Source of the DNA: Bacteroidia bacterium
Lineage (GTDB): Bacteria > Bacteroidota > Bacteroidia > NS11-12g > UBA955
Direction of reading: 5' to 3'
NCBI GenBank assembly: GCA_023254645.1
Contig: JALRLA010000146.1
Coordinates: 1-12,309, forward strand
DNA: 12,309 nucleotides
Each line of letters starts with the position of its first letter. Within the stretch, counting starts at the first letter, position 1. Of this stretch, positions 1 to 5,567 are shown piece by piece. Both the position numbers and the translations under genes were made by a program. The notes under the pieces are model-generated. The model was not told where the DNA came from. It made no database searches and saw nothing but the letters and a program-made list of their open reading frames with translations.

Positions 1-40
1 AAAACAGATCTTTCAGTGACTCGTCGTTCAGTATTTGCAT
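1..40 (-). CDS. Possible 5' end of a gene leaving the left edge
   Basis: An ATG at 40-38 on the minus strand opens 13 codons (MQILNDESLKDLF) that continue past the edge. A good promoter-like motif lies 55 bp upstream at 102-95 on the same strand, which is the main reason to believe it. The same frame stays open upstream for 17 more codons (reading about DGSGKIVLDTDSIS) but has no start codon there. Too little is visible to name a product. Other frames are open here too, so the call is weak. Confidence 0.28.
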   Translation of the reverse strand, partial: MQILNDESLKDLF

Positions 41-87
41 GGAAATTGAATCCGTGTCTAAGACAATTTTGCCCGACCCGTCCCTAG

Positions 88-109
88 TATGTCACAAAAG
101 TATGACATA
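88..109 (-). promoter_or_regulatory. Inverted repeat enclosing a -7 promoter element
   Basis: The sequence is TATGTCA, then 8 bases, then TGACATA: a perfect inverted repeat with 7-bp arms. Read on the minus strand, the 8-base spacer is exactly TACTTTTG, a full match to the Bacteroidota -7 consensus TAnnTTTG. A TTTTC, a loose match to the -33 element, lies 19 bp further upstream. A dimeric regulator bound to the two arms would cover the -7 region, so this looks like an operator-promoter for the gene at the left edge. The regulator is unknown. Confidence 0.5.
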
Positions 110-152
110 ATACTCCTGGCTGAAAATGGGTCTATTATCGACCATCAATGGG

Positions 153-752
153 TTACTGGTCACATTGAATGGGCTTGTTGTATAACTCTGCCACGGGATT
201 GCTGAGTAAAGTGTAAAAAACAGCCTTAAGACCTGCTTTTTTCAACCCCTTATTCACCCAAGTGTTACAAGTATTGAATGCACTGTAATTGCCAATGGCA
301 TGAAAATATAAATGATTAAACTTCTTGTCAGTAAATGAACCGTGAACGTATTTTTCAATGATCTCTAACTGATCATTGGAACATCGAACTTTCAACCAAG
401 ACTTTCTTAATTGACCAAATTCAACCACTCGCATCAGAGATGCTGGCTCTGAAAACAACGATTGATAAGCCGTGCGAATGGTCAAATCTTCAATTTCATG
501 AACCTTCGTAAAAAAAACTTGCGAGCCCCAACCATAGGCTCGAAAAACAGAATCTTCTTTCAAGACTATATCCAAATGAAGACCATTGTCTCTCAAATAA
601 AATGCGGCTTCTTCTGAATGGCTGTAGTCGTTTACTTCGATCAGCTGAAACGACCAAATGACCAAAATCAACAGACTCAACATTCCAAAAAACCACTTAA
701 GCAGTAATTTGATGGCTTTCCACCCCTTGATTAGTTGACTATTTGCTCCCAT
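153..752 (-). CDS. DUF2459-family membrane-anchored protein
   Basis: A 199-residue protein that resembles the DUF2459 (TIGR02117) family, whose biochemical role is not established. Residues 16-38 form one hydrophobic segment after a basic N-terminus, so it is probably anchored in the inner membrane with the rest in the periplasm. The family-type motifs are NGLHLDIV (56-63), YGWG (73-76) and CNTWVNKGLKKAGL (162-175). The conserved Cys162 and His59 could suggest a cysteine-hydrolase-like fold, but that is a guess. The start at 752 gives the full N-terminal anchor; no clear -7 motif or ribosome binding site precedes it. The gene is distinctly AT-rich (about 40% GC in samples counted by eye) compared with the metabolic genes further on, which suggests an accessory gene. 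It is divergent from the cation transporter. Confidence 0.75.
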   Translation of the reverse strand: MGANSQLIKGWKAIKLLLKWFFGMLSLLILVIWSFQLIEVNDYSHSEEAAFYLRDNGLHLDIVLKEDSVFRAYGWGSQVFFTKVHEIEDLTIRTAYQSLFSEPASLMRVVEFGQLRKSWLKVRCSNDQLEIIEKYVHGSFTDKKFNHLYFHAIGNYSAFNTCNTWVNKGLKKAGLKAVFYTLLSNPVAELYNKPIQCDQ

Positions 753-835
753 GGCCCATTTGATTTGCCCAATTTGCCTAAGGCATAATGCAAGTAAGGT
801 AATTAATCATTTAACAACCTTAAATAGCTTTTTTT

Positions 836-843
836 TACCTTCG
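836..843 (+). promoter_or_regulatory. -7 element TACCTTCG of the CDF gene
   Basis: TACCTTCG matches TAnnTTCG, a one-base variant of the Bacteroidota -7 consensus. It ends 4 bp before the ATG at 848, so transcription would start at or very near the start codon. No convincing -33 TTG is seen at the usual distance. Confidence 0.5.
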
Positions 844-847
844 TTTC

Positions 848-1720
848 ATGGGTCACAGCCATTCGCATAGCCACGCCGAAACCGGGAACATCAAGGTTGC
901 TTTTTTTCTGAATTTGGGCTTCACCCTCATTGAAATTGTAGGAGGTTTTTTTACCAATTCTGTGGCCATTCTGTCAGATGCCCTCCACGACATGGGTGAT
1001 ACACTGTCGCTGGGCATGAGCTGGTATTTTCAGCGACTCGCGGGTCGAGACCACGACCATAAATATTCCTATGGATACCACCGATTTTCGGTTCTCGGGG
1101 CCCTCATCAATGGGTTCGTATTGTTGGCAGGAAGCGTCTTTATTGTAGCCGAAAGTATACCTCGATTCATCCATCCGGAAGCCACCAACAAAGAAGGCAT
1201 GATGGGCCTAGCTATACTCGGCATTGTGGTTAATGGAATCGCCGCTCTGCGTTTGCGCAAGGGCAGCTCCTTGAACGAACAAGTAGTGAGTTTGCATTTG
1301 CTGGAGGATGTACTGGGTTGGGTGGGCATTCTCATCGGCTCCATCCTGATGAAGTTTTACGACTGGCCTTGGCTGGACCCCTTGATGTCACTAGGGCTTG
1401 CGGTTTTCATCTTGAGCAACGTTTACAAGAACTTGAAACAGGTCTTCCAAGTCATTTTGCAAGGCACCCCCAAAGACGTAGACATGGTCGAATTGGAGAT
1501 GTATTTGAAAAGCTTGCCCGGTGTGCAAGGATTTCACGACTTGCATGTTTGGTCGATGGATGGGGAGTTCAACATCCTTTCTGTGCACCTGGTTCGGCCT
1601 TCAGGAGACGATGCCGCTTTCAAACAGTCGATTCGTGCGGGGTTGTCAGACCTGCATGTACACCACGCCACTTTGGAGCTTGAGGCTCCTGGCGAAAACT
1701 GCGAATTTTACTCGGCATAA
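848..1720 (+). CDS. Cation diffusion facilitator, Zn2+-type exporter
   Basis: A 290-residue CDF-family metal/proton antiporter of the inner membrane that most likely exports Zn2+ from the cytoplasm. The N-terminus carries a His-Ser run (HSHSHSH, 3-9) that may bind metal. Transmembrane helix 2 holds the first half of the transport site, SDALHDMGD, with His47 and Asp51. Helix 5 holds the second half, His150 and Asp154 (HLLED). A pair of HxxxD motifs is the pattern of Zn-type CDF proteins; Mn-type members have DxxxD. The His-rich loop between helices 4 and 5 is short (about 136-145). The C-terminal cytoplasmic domain runs from about residue 205, with HDLHVWSMDGE typical of the family. It resembles CzcD/ZitB. 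The start fixes the His-rich N-terminus. It stands alone and has a -7 motif 4 bp before the ATG. Confidence 0.93.
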   Translation: MGHSHSHSHAETGNIKVAFFLNLGFTLIEIVGGFFTNSVAILSDALHDMGDTLSLGMSWYFQRLAGRDHDHKYSYGYHRFSVLGALINGFVLLAGSVFIVAESIPRFIHPEATNKEGMMGLAILGIVVNGIAALRLRKGSSLNEQVVSLHLLEDVLGWVGILIGSILMKFYDWPWLDPLMSLGLAVFILSNVYKNLKQVFQVILQGTPKDVDMVELEMYLKSLPGVQGFHDLHVWSMDGEFNILSVHLVRPSGDDAAFKQSIRAGLSDLHVHHATLELEAPGENCEFYSA

Positions 1721-1725
1721 TACGC

Positions 1726-1755
1726 TTGGTGGATTTCGAAATTGCTTTATATTTG
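1726..1755 (+). promoter_or_regulatory. Promoter of tRNA-Ala (TTG-N19-TATATTTG)
   Basis: TATATTTG at 1748-1755 is an exact match to the -7 consensus TAnnTTTG, and a TTG at 1726-1728 lies 19 bp upstream as a -33 element. The tRNA begins 10 bp after the -7 element, which fits a very short 5' leader. This is one of the two clearest promoters in the window. Confidence 0.75.
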
Positions 1756-1765
1756 CAGCCCACTT

Positions 1766-1842
1766 GGGGGATTAGCTCAGCTGGCTAGAGCGCGTGCATG
1801 GCATGCAAGAGGTCGCCGGTTCGACTCCGGCATTCTCCACCA
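1766..1842 (+). tRNA. tRNA-Ala, anticodon GGC
   Basis: A full cloverleaf can be folded. The acceptor stem GGGGGAT pairs with ATTCTCC and includes G3:U70, the alanine identity pair. The D stem is GCTC/GAGC. The anticodon loop ATGGCAT (1798-1804) contains GGC at 1800-1802. The T arm is GCCGG-TTCGACT-CCGGC. Discriminator A is at 1839 and the CCA end (1840-1842) is encoded. It should read GCC and GCU codons. In the anticodon stem the pair 28-42 is G-A (1794 and 1808), a mismatch; the other four pairs are normal. Its own promoter precedes it and a strong terminator follows, so it is a single-gene unit. Confidence 0.97.
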
Positions 1843-1846
1843 AGAC

Positions 1847-1872
1847 AAAGCCACTCGAAAGGGTGGCTTTTT
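1847..1872 (+). terminator. Intrinsic terminator after tRNA-Ala
   Basis: AAAGCCACTC, loop GAAA, GGGTGGCTTT forms a 10-bp stem (one T-G pair) with a GNRA tetraloop, and the T run continues to five T. It begins 5 bp after the tRNA CCA end and stops 13 bp before the next start codon. Confidence 0.9.
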
Positions 1873-1873
1873 G

Positions 1874-1881
1874 TATATTCA
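1874..1881 (+). promoter_or_regulatory. Possible -7 element TATATTCA of the caspase-like gene
   Basis: TATATTCA differs from TAnnTTTG at the last two positions. It starts just after the T run of the terminator and ends 4 bp before the ATG at 1886, the same spacing as at several other genes in the window. The gene lies behind a terminator and so needs its own promoter, which favours this reading. Confidence 0.4.
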
Positions 1882-1885
1882 CACC

Positions 1886-2668
1886 ATGAGATTGTTAAAA
1901 TTAATAGGCTACTTGGCTCTTTTGACCCCTATTCAATTGTGGGGTCAACTATTGAAAGTTGTAATTGTTAATGGGCATGACGGCACCATCAATTCTTCAG
2001 CTGCACAAGAGATAACGGCCATTTGCCAAAATCAAGGTTACAGAGTGACCTATTTATCTGGCAACAATGCTACTTGGGACATTGTAAGACCGGCCATTCA
2101 AAATGCCAACATATTGATTTATTCGGGTCATGGATCAAGTAAGGGTTATGACGGAACTGGCGGGCTGTGCCTCAATGGTAACGGCGGGGAGATCATTTCT
2201 TCCTACACTTTAGAAGAAGAGGTTCAATTGGCTCCAAATGCATTGGTTATTTTCAAATCGGTTTGTGGGGGTGCAGGATCATCAGCCAGTGATAATGGTG
2301 ATATTGGAATTACAGAAGCAGTGAAACGAGTTTCCGCTTACAGTCGCCCATTTTTCAACATGAACGCAGCGGCCTATTACGCTGATAATTACGAAGGCAG
2401 TACTGCAAAATTTTTAAAAAAAATGTTTGCAGGTCAAACACTTCAAACAGCATTTATTGAAAACTCTTCTTTCTGGAATGATGTAGAGTATGATGCAACA
2501 TTGTCATACAACAATACCATGAGGGTAGGTGTTGCCAGCGAGTATAGTCCGGGTAGCCATACAAGAACAACCACAACCAATGGCCATTCTGTTACGCAAA
2601 CCATAGAAAATTTCAAAACTTATGACGTGGCTTACGCCGGAGACCCAAATTTTACTCTAACGCACTGA
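1886..2668 (+). CDS. Secreted caspase/gingipain-like (clan CD) protein
   Basis: A 260-residue protein with a Sec-type signal peptide (about 1-21, ending LWGQ), so it is exported. The core reads as an alternating alpha/beta fold: a strand LKVVIVNG (23-30), a strand ANILIYSGHGS (74-84) with His82, and a strand ALVIFKSVCGGAGSS (119-133) with Cys127. A His in a hydrophobic-strand GHG motif followed about 45 residues later by a Cys after another hydrophobic strand is the catalytic arrangement of clan CD peptidases (caspases, gingipains, clostripain, CHAT). I infer a cysteine peptidase or relative; the substrate is unknown. The last 50 residues are rich in Thr, Ser and Asn and have no clear motif. 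The open frame runs upstream through the tRNA gene, but the ATG at 1886 fits the signal peptide. The gene is AT-rich. No partner gene is adjacent, and it meets the HD gene stop to stop. Confidence 0.65.
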   Translation: MRLLKLIGYLALLTPIQLWGQLLKVVIVNGHDGTINSSAAQEITAICQNQGYRVTYLSGNNATWDIVRPAIQNANILIYSGHGSSKGYDGTGGLCLNGNGGEIISSYTLEEEVQLAPNALVIFKSVCGGAGSSASDNGDIGITEAVKRVSAYSRPFFNMNAAAYYADNYEGSTAKFLKKMFAGQTLQTAFIENSSFWNDVEYDATLSYNNTMRVGVASEYSPGSHTRTTTTNGHSVTQTIENFKTYDVAYAGDPNFTLTH

Positions 2669-3331
2669 TCATTCAAACCCCTCAGGTCGCTCGCCCATTT
2701 CTCGAAAGAACTCGTCCAAAAACTGACGCAAGAAAGCGTCTCGATGCTCAGCCTCTTTTCGGCCTGCCACCGTATTCATGCAGTCCTTCAATAACAACAG
2801 CTTTTCGTAAAAGTGATTCAAACTCGGGCTGTTGCTCTTCTTGTACTCCTCCTTGCTCATGCCCGGATTGGGCTTAAAGTCTGGTTGATAGATGGGGTTG
2901 CCCTTGTATCCGCCGAATGAAAAACAACGGGCGATCCCAATAGCCCCTAACGCATCCAAACGATCTGCATCCTGTACCAGTTCCATTTCCAAACTGCTAA
3001 AGCTCGATACCCCGCCACCCTTAAAGCCCATGTGTCGAACGATTTGAACCACGTGCTCCCGGCGCTCGGCCTCAAAGCCCTGGCTCTTCAACCATTGCTC
3101 AGCCGTACGCGGCCCAATTTCTTCATCGCCACCGTGAAACTTGGAATCGGCGATATCGTGCAGCAATGCGGCCAATTCCACTACTTCGGCATCGGCTTCA
3201 GGGGTCTGCTCCAACAGGGACTTGCTGGTTTGCCAAACCCTTCGAACGTGCTCCCAATCGTGGCCTCCCTCGGCCTTGGACAGCTCCTGTTGGGCGTAGT
3301 CTCGCGTTTTCAATACCAATACCGAACTCAT
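2669..3331 (-). CDS. HD-domain metal-dependent phosphohydrolase
   Basis: A 220-residue HD-superfamily protein of the YedJ-like group. Metal-binding residues are visible in order: His28 in the region HDWEHVRRVW (24-33), the His58-Asp59 doublet in ALLHDIADSKF (55-65), and Asp121 in VQDADRLDALGAIGIAR (119-135). The QDADRLDALGAIG stretch is characteristic of this subgroup. It should be a soluble cytoplasmic enzyme that hydrolyses a phosphate ester or nucleotide. The physiological substrate cannot be read from the sequence. Length agrees with single-domain members. A TAnnTTCG motif ends 4 bp before its ATG. It is divergent from dtd across 37 bp, and its TGA abuts the TGA of the upstream-facing caspase-like gene. 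Confidence 0.88.
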   Translation of the reverse strand: MSSVLVLKTRDYAQQELSKAEGGHDWEHVRRVWQTSKSLLEQTPEADAEVVELAALLHDIADSKFHGGDEEIGPRTAEQWLKSQGFEAERREHVVQIVRHMGFKGGGVSSFSSLEMELVQDADRLDALGAIGIARCFSFGGYKGNPIYQPDFKPNPGMSKEEYKKSNSPSLNHFYEKLLLLKDCMNTVAGRKEAEHRDAFLRQFLDEFFREMGERPEGFE

Positions 3332-3335
3332 GCAC

Positions 3336-3343
3336 CGAAGTTA
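3336..3343 (-). promoter_or_regulatory. -7 element TAACTTCG of the HD gene
   Basis: Read on the minus strand this is TAACTTCG (TAnnTTCG), ending 4 bp before the ATG at 3331. It lies in the 37-bp divergent gap shared with dtd. No clear -33 TTG is seen. Confidence 0.45.
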
Positions 3344-3356
3344 GCGAGATAGTCTG

Positions 3357-3364
3357 CATTTTTG
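3357..3364 (+). promoter_or_regulatory. Possible -7 element CATTTTTG of dtd
   Basis: CATTTTTG fits TAnnTTTG at all positions but the first and ends 4 bp before the dtd ATG at 3369. The identical spacing at neighbouring genes supports it; no -33 element is evident. Confidence 0.35.
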
Positions 3365-3368
3365 CCCC

Positions 3369-3818
3369 ATGCGCGCATTGATTCAACGAGTATCAGAAGC
3401 CCGAGTAGACATCGCTGGCCAAACCGTGGGTCATATCTCCCGCGGATACACGGTACTCTTGGGCATCGAGGAGGCTGATGACCACAGCGATGTGCAATGG
3501 CTTTCCAAAAAGATTGCCCTCATGCGCCTTTTTTCCGACGAGGATGGGAAAATGAACCGCAGCTTGAGCGATGTGGATGGAAGCATTCTACTCATCAGCC
3601 AGTTCACGCTTCATGCCTTGACCGCCAAAGGCAATCGGCCTTCGTTCATTCGTGCGGCAAGACCAGAACAAGCCATCCCCTTATACGAGGCCATGATTGA
3701 TGCCTTGAAACAAGAGGGGATTCCAGTAGAAACAGGTCAATTTGGCGCCGACATGCAAGTACACCTCTGCAACGACGGACCGGTGAGCATTTGGATCGAT
3801 AGTCGAAATCGGGAATGA
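3369..3818 (+). CDS. dtd: D-aminoacyl-tRNA deacylase
   Basis: A 149-residue protein of normal DTD length. The enzyme removes D-amino acids (and glycine from mischarged tRNA-Ala) from tRNA, protecting translation. Characteristic features are the N-terminus MRALIQRVSEARV, the SQFTLHA motif (77-83) that lines the active site, KGNRPSF (87-93), and the Gly-cisPro dipeptide Gly137-Pro138 in NDGPVSIWIDS near the C-terminus, the chiral filter. All key elements are intact. The start is fixed by the family N-terminus. It is a monocistronic cytoplasmic gene: divergent from the HD gene, and its stop lies 1 bp from the panC stop with no terminator between them. Confidence 0.96.
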   Translation: MRALIQRVSEARVDIAGQTVGHISRGYTVLLGIEEADDHSDVQWLSKKIALMRLFSDEDGKMNRSLSDVDGSILLISQFTLHALTAKGNRPSFIRAARPEQAIPLYEAMIDALKQEGIPVETGQFGADMQVHLCNDGPVSIWIDSRNRE

Positions 3819-3819
3819 T

Positions 3820-4641
3820 CTAAAACAGCAGGTTGTCGATCAGGCGAACGCCTTCCAAGTATCCGGCAAATACCAGCGCTTTCTCTTCTGACTCCTCTGC
3901 ATGATCTATGGGGTTCATATCAGGCAGAGCCACGGCTTGCAAGTATTCCGTTTCAATGCCCAGCAAAGCCAACTGTTCGGTTGAGGCCTCTAAGGCGGGG
4001 CCCAATTCCAAGGCCTGACTCAAAGACTTTAGCTGCTGATATATCGCTGAGGCCGTATCCAAGCCTTGAGGACTAAGCCGTTGATTTCGAGAACTCAGGG
4101 CCAAGCCGCTTTGGGCGCGAACCGTAGGAACGGTCACCATTTGAAGAGCGCTAAATTTTTGTTCAATGAGTTTGCGAACCACCATGCACTGCTGCAAATC
4201 CTTTTGACCAAAATACGCTCGAGTGGGTTGAACCAAAGAAAACAATCGGGTCAAAACCTGCAGCACTCCTTCGAAATGACCGGGGCGAAACGATCCTTCC
4301 AAGCGGTTGGCCAGTTCCCCCAATTCGACACCTGACGCCATGGGACTGCTGGGGTAAACCTCTTCCGCACTAGGCACAAACAACACATCGGCTCCCGCTT
4401 TCTCCAGCATAGATGAATCGGCTTCCAAACTGCGCGGATACTTGGCCAGATCCTGGGCATTGTTGAACTGCAAGGGATTCACAAATACGGATACCACCGC
4501 AAAGTCACCCGCAGCCTGAGCGGCGCGCAACAATTCCAGATGACCTTCATGCAAGGCTCCCATGGTAGGAACGAATCCTATTTCCCGGTTTGCTTCTAAG
4601 CAAAATTGGGCGAGTTCTGAAGCCGATTGGATGACCTTCAT
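3820..4641 (-). CDS. panC: Pantothenate synthetase
   Basis: A 273-residue cytoplasmic enzyme that joins pantoate and beta-alanine with ATP, giving pantothenate for coenzyme A synthesis. Motifs in order: PTMGALHEGH (25-34), the ATP-binding HIGH-like region; VNPLQFN (54-60), contacting pantoate; RPGHFEGV (119-126); YFGQKDLQQ (143-151); and SGLALSSRNQRLS (178-190) with the SSRN (183-186) nucleotide loop. Just before that loop the usual Asp (as in DGLA) is Ser178, a minor change. Length is normal. No panB or panD is adjacent in the window. It is divergent from the short GT5 gene across 111 bp that hold overlapping inverted repeats. The start at 4641 matches the usual MKVI-type N-terminus. Confidence 0.97.
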   Translation of the reverse strand: MKVIQSASELAQFCLEANREIGFVPTMGALHEGHLELLRAAQAAGDFAVVSVFVNPLQFNNAQDLAKYPRSLEADSSMLEKAGADVLFVPSAEEVYPSSPMASGVELGELANRLEGSFRPGHFEGVLQVLTRLFSLVQPTRAYFGQKDLQQCMVVRKLIEQKFSALQMVTVPTVRAQSGLALSSRNQRLSPQGLDTASAIYQQLKSLSQALELGPALEASTEQLALLGIETEYLQAVALPDMNPIDHAEESEEKALVFAGYLEGVRLIDNLLF

Positions 4642-4648
4642 AAGAGCG

Positions 4649-4681
4649 AAAAGCCTTGCAAATAAAGGCTTTTTAGCCTTT
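4649..4681. repeat. Overlapping inverted repeats upstream of panC
   Basis: Three arms lie in a row: AAAAGCCTT (4649-4657), AAAGGCTTTT (4664-4673) and AGCCTTT (4675-4681). The middle arm can pair with the first (9 bp, 7-base loop) or with the third (7 bp, TTTT loop) but not with both. On the minus strand the 9-bp hairpin ends in TTTT, 7 bp before the panC start. If panC is transcribed from further upstream this would form an attenuator-like leader; otherwise the repeats may be a protein-binding site. No clear minus-strand promoter is visible. Confidence 0.45.
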
Positions 4682-4686
4682 GGTGT

Positions 4687-4718
4687 TTTGAATATCCCGT
4701 TTTTTTATTATACTTTTG
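4687..4718 (+). promoter_or_regulatory. Promoter of the GT5-DUF4270-DAHP synthase operon
   Basis: TTTG at 4687-4690 and TACTTTTG at 4711-4718 are 20 bp apart, matching both the -33 and -7 elements of the Bacteroidota sigma factor. The start codon is 34 bp downstream, giving a leader of roughly 25-30 nt, unlike the very short spacing at other genes here. Confidence 0.75.
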
Positions 4719-4752
4719 TAAACCCTTTTCAACCCCTACGCCTCAGAATTTT

Positions 4753-5556
4753 ATGACCCAGAAAAAACGTGTCCTGTATGTAAGTTCGGAAATGGCTCCT
4801 TTCTTGGAGCAATCACCACACTCAACCATCGCTCGCATGTTGCCCCAAGCCTTGCAAGAAAAGGACAACGAAATCCGCATCTTGGTGCCCCGTTTTGGCG
4901 TCATCAACGAGCGTAGAAATCGATTGCACGAAGTGGTTCGTTTGTCAGGAATCAACATCAGCATCGATGACAACGACAACCCCTTGGTCATCAAGGTGGC
5001 TTCTGTTCCCAACACCAAAATGCAGGTGTACTTTTTGGACAACGAAGATTACTTTCACCGCAAAGCCGTCTACAACAACGACAAGGGTCAATTCTTTGAC
5101 GACAATGACGAGCGTACCATTTTCTTCTGCAAAGGAGTGATGGAAACGGTAAAGAAATTGGGATGGGCTCCTGATATCATTCACTGTCAAGGATGGATGA
5201 CTTCCTTGATTCCTTTGTACCTGAAAACCATCTACAAAGACGAACCTGTATTCAAAAACACCAAAGTAGTTTATTCGGTATACCACGAAGATTGTGACCA
5301 GTCTTTGGGTAGTGAATTCTCTCGCAAAGCGGCCTTGAACTCCTTAGAAAGCGATTGCATGGATTGTTTCAGCAATGCCAGCACCAATGGGGTTCACTCC
5401 GGAGCCGTAAAGCACTCTGATGCCATTGTAGCCGGTTGCGAAAAAGCCATGGAATTGGTCAAGAACGCCTTGGAAGGCAAGCCCTCTATCCACCACAAGG
5501 AAGGGGAAGATTTAGCTGAACAATACGAGCAGCTTTACGATCAAATTTTGGCCTAA
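4753..5556 (+). CDS. Truncated GT5 'glycogen/starch synthase' homologue
   Basis: A 267-residue protein that matches only the N-terminal (GT5) domain of glycogen synthase; normal GlgA is about 480 residues with two Rossmann domains. The opening RVLYVSSEMAPF (6-17), LVPRFGVINERR (44-55) and DIIHCQGWMTSLIPLYL (141-157, equivalent to DVVHAHDWH of GlgA) show the relationship. The KTGGL loop that binds ADP-glucose in GlgA is replaced by SPHSTIARMLPQAL (21-34), and the C-terminal catalytic half is absent. Glucosyl transfer therefore seems unlikely, and the common database name may mislead. From memory, this short form is widespread in Bacteroidota next to panC and a DUF4270 gene, so it is a conserved family and not a broken gene. 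The DUF4270 gene follows after 11 bp. Role unknown. Confidence 0.85.
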   Translation: MTQKKRVLYVSSEMAPFLEQSPHSTIARMLPQALQEKDNEIRILVPRFGVINERRNRLHEVVRLSGINISIDDNDNPLVIKVASVPNTKMQVYFLDNEDYFHRKAVYNNDKGQFFDDNDERTIFFCKGVMETVKKLGWAPDIIHCQGWMTSLIPLYLKTIYKDEPVFKNTKVVYSVYHEDCDQSLGSEFSRKAALNSLESDCMDCFSNASTNGVHSGAVKHSDAIVAGCEKAMELVKNALEGKPSIHHKEGEDLAEQYEQLYDQILA

Positions 5557-5567
5557 GACCCTGTTCT

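Noticed and set aside
1-87. Plus-strand open frame entering from the left edge and ending at TAG 85-87
   Set aside because: Twenty-eight codons with no recognisable motif, and the promoter evidence points to the minus strand.
775-785. Short palindrome TGCCTAAGGCA between the DUF2459 and CDF genes
   Set aside because: Five-bp arms are likely by chance, and it does not overlap a recognised promoter element.
1318-1683. 121-codon plus-strand frame within the CDF gene
   Set aside because: It is an out-of-frame shadow of conserved CDF coding sequence with no recognisable motif.
1742-1885. Upstream extension of the caspase-like reading frame by 48 codons
   Set aside because: It runs through the tRNA-Ala gene and its terminator; the ATG at 1886 gives a proper signal peptide.
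3841-3856. Hairpin AGGC-GAAC-GCCT just inside the panC end as a dtd terminator
   Set aside because: Only 4 bp of stem and no T run follows on the plus strand.
4066-4335. 89-codon plus-strand frame opposite panC
   Set aside because: It overlaps conserved panC motifs on the other strand and shows no protein-like features or start signal.
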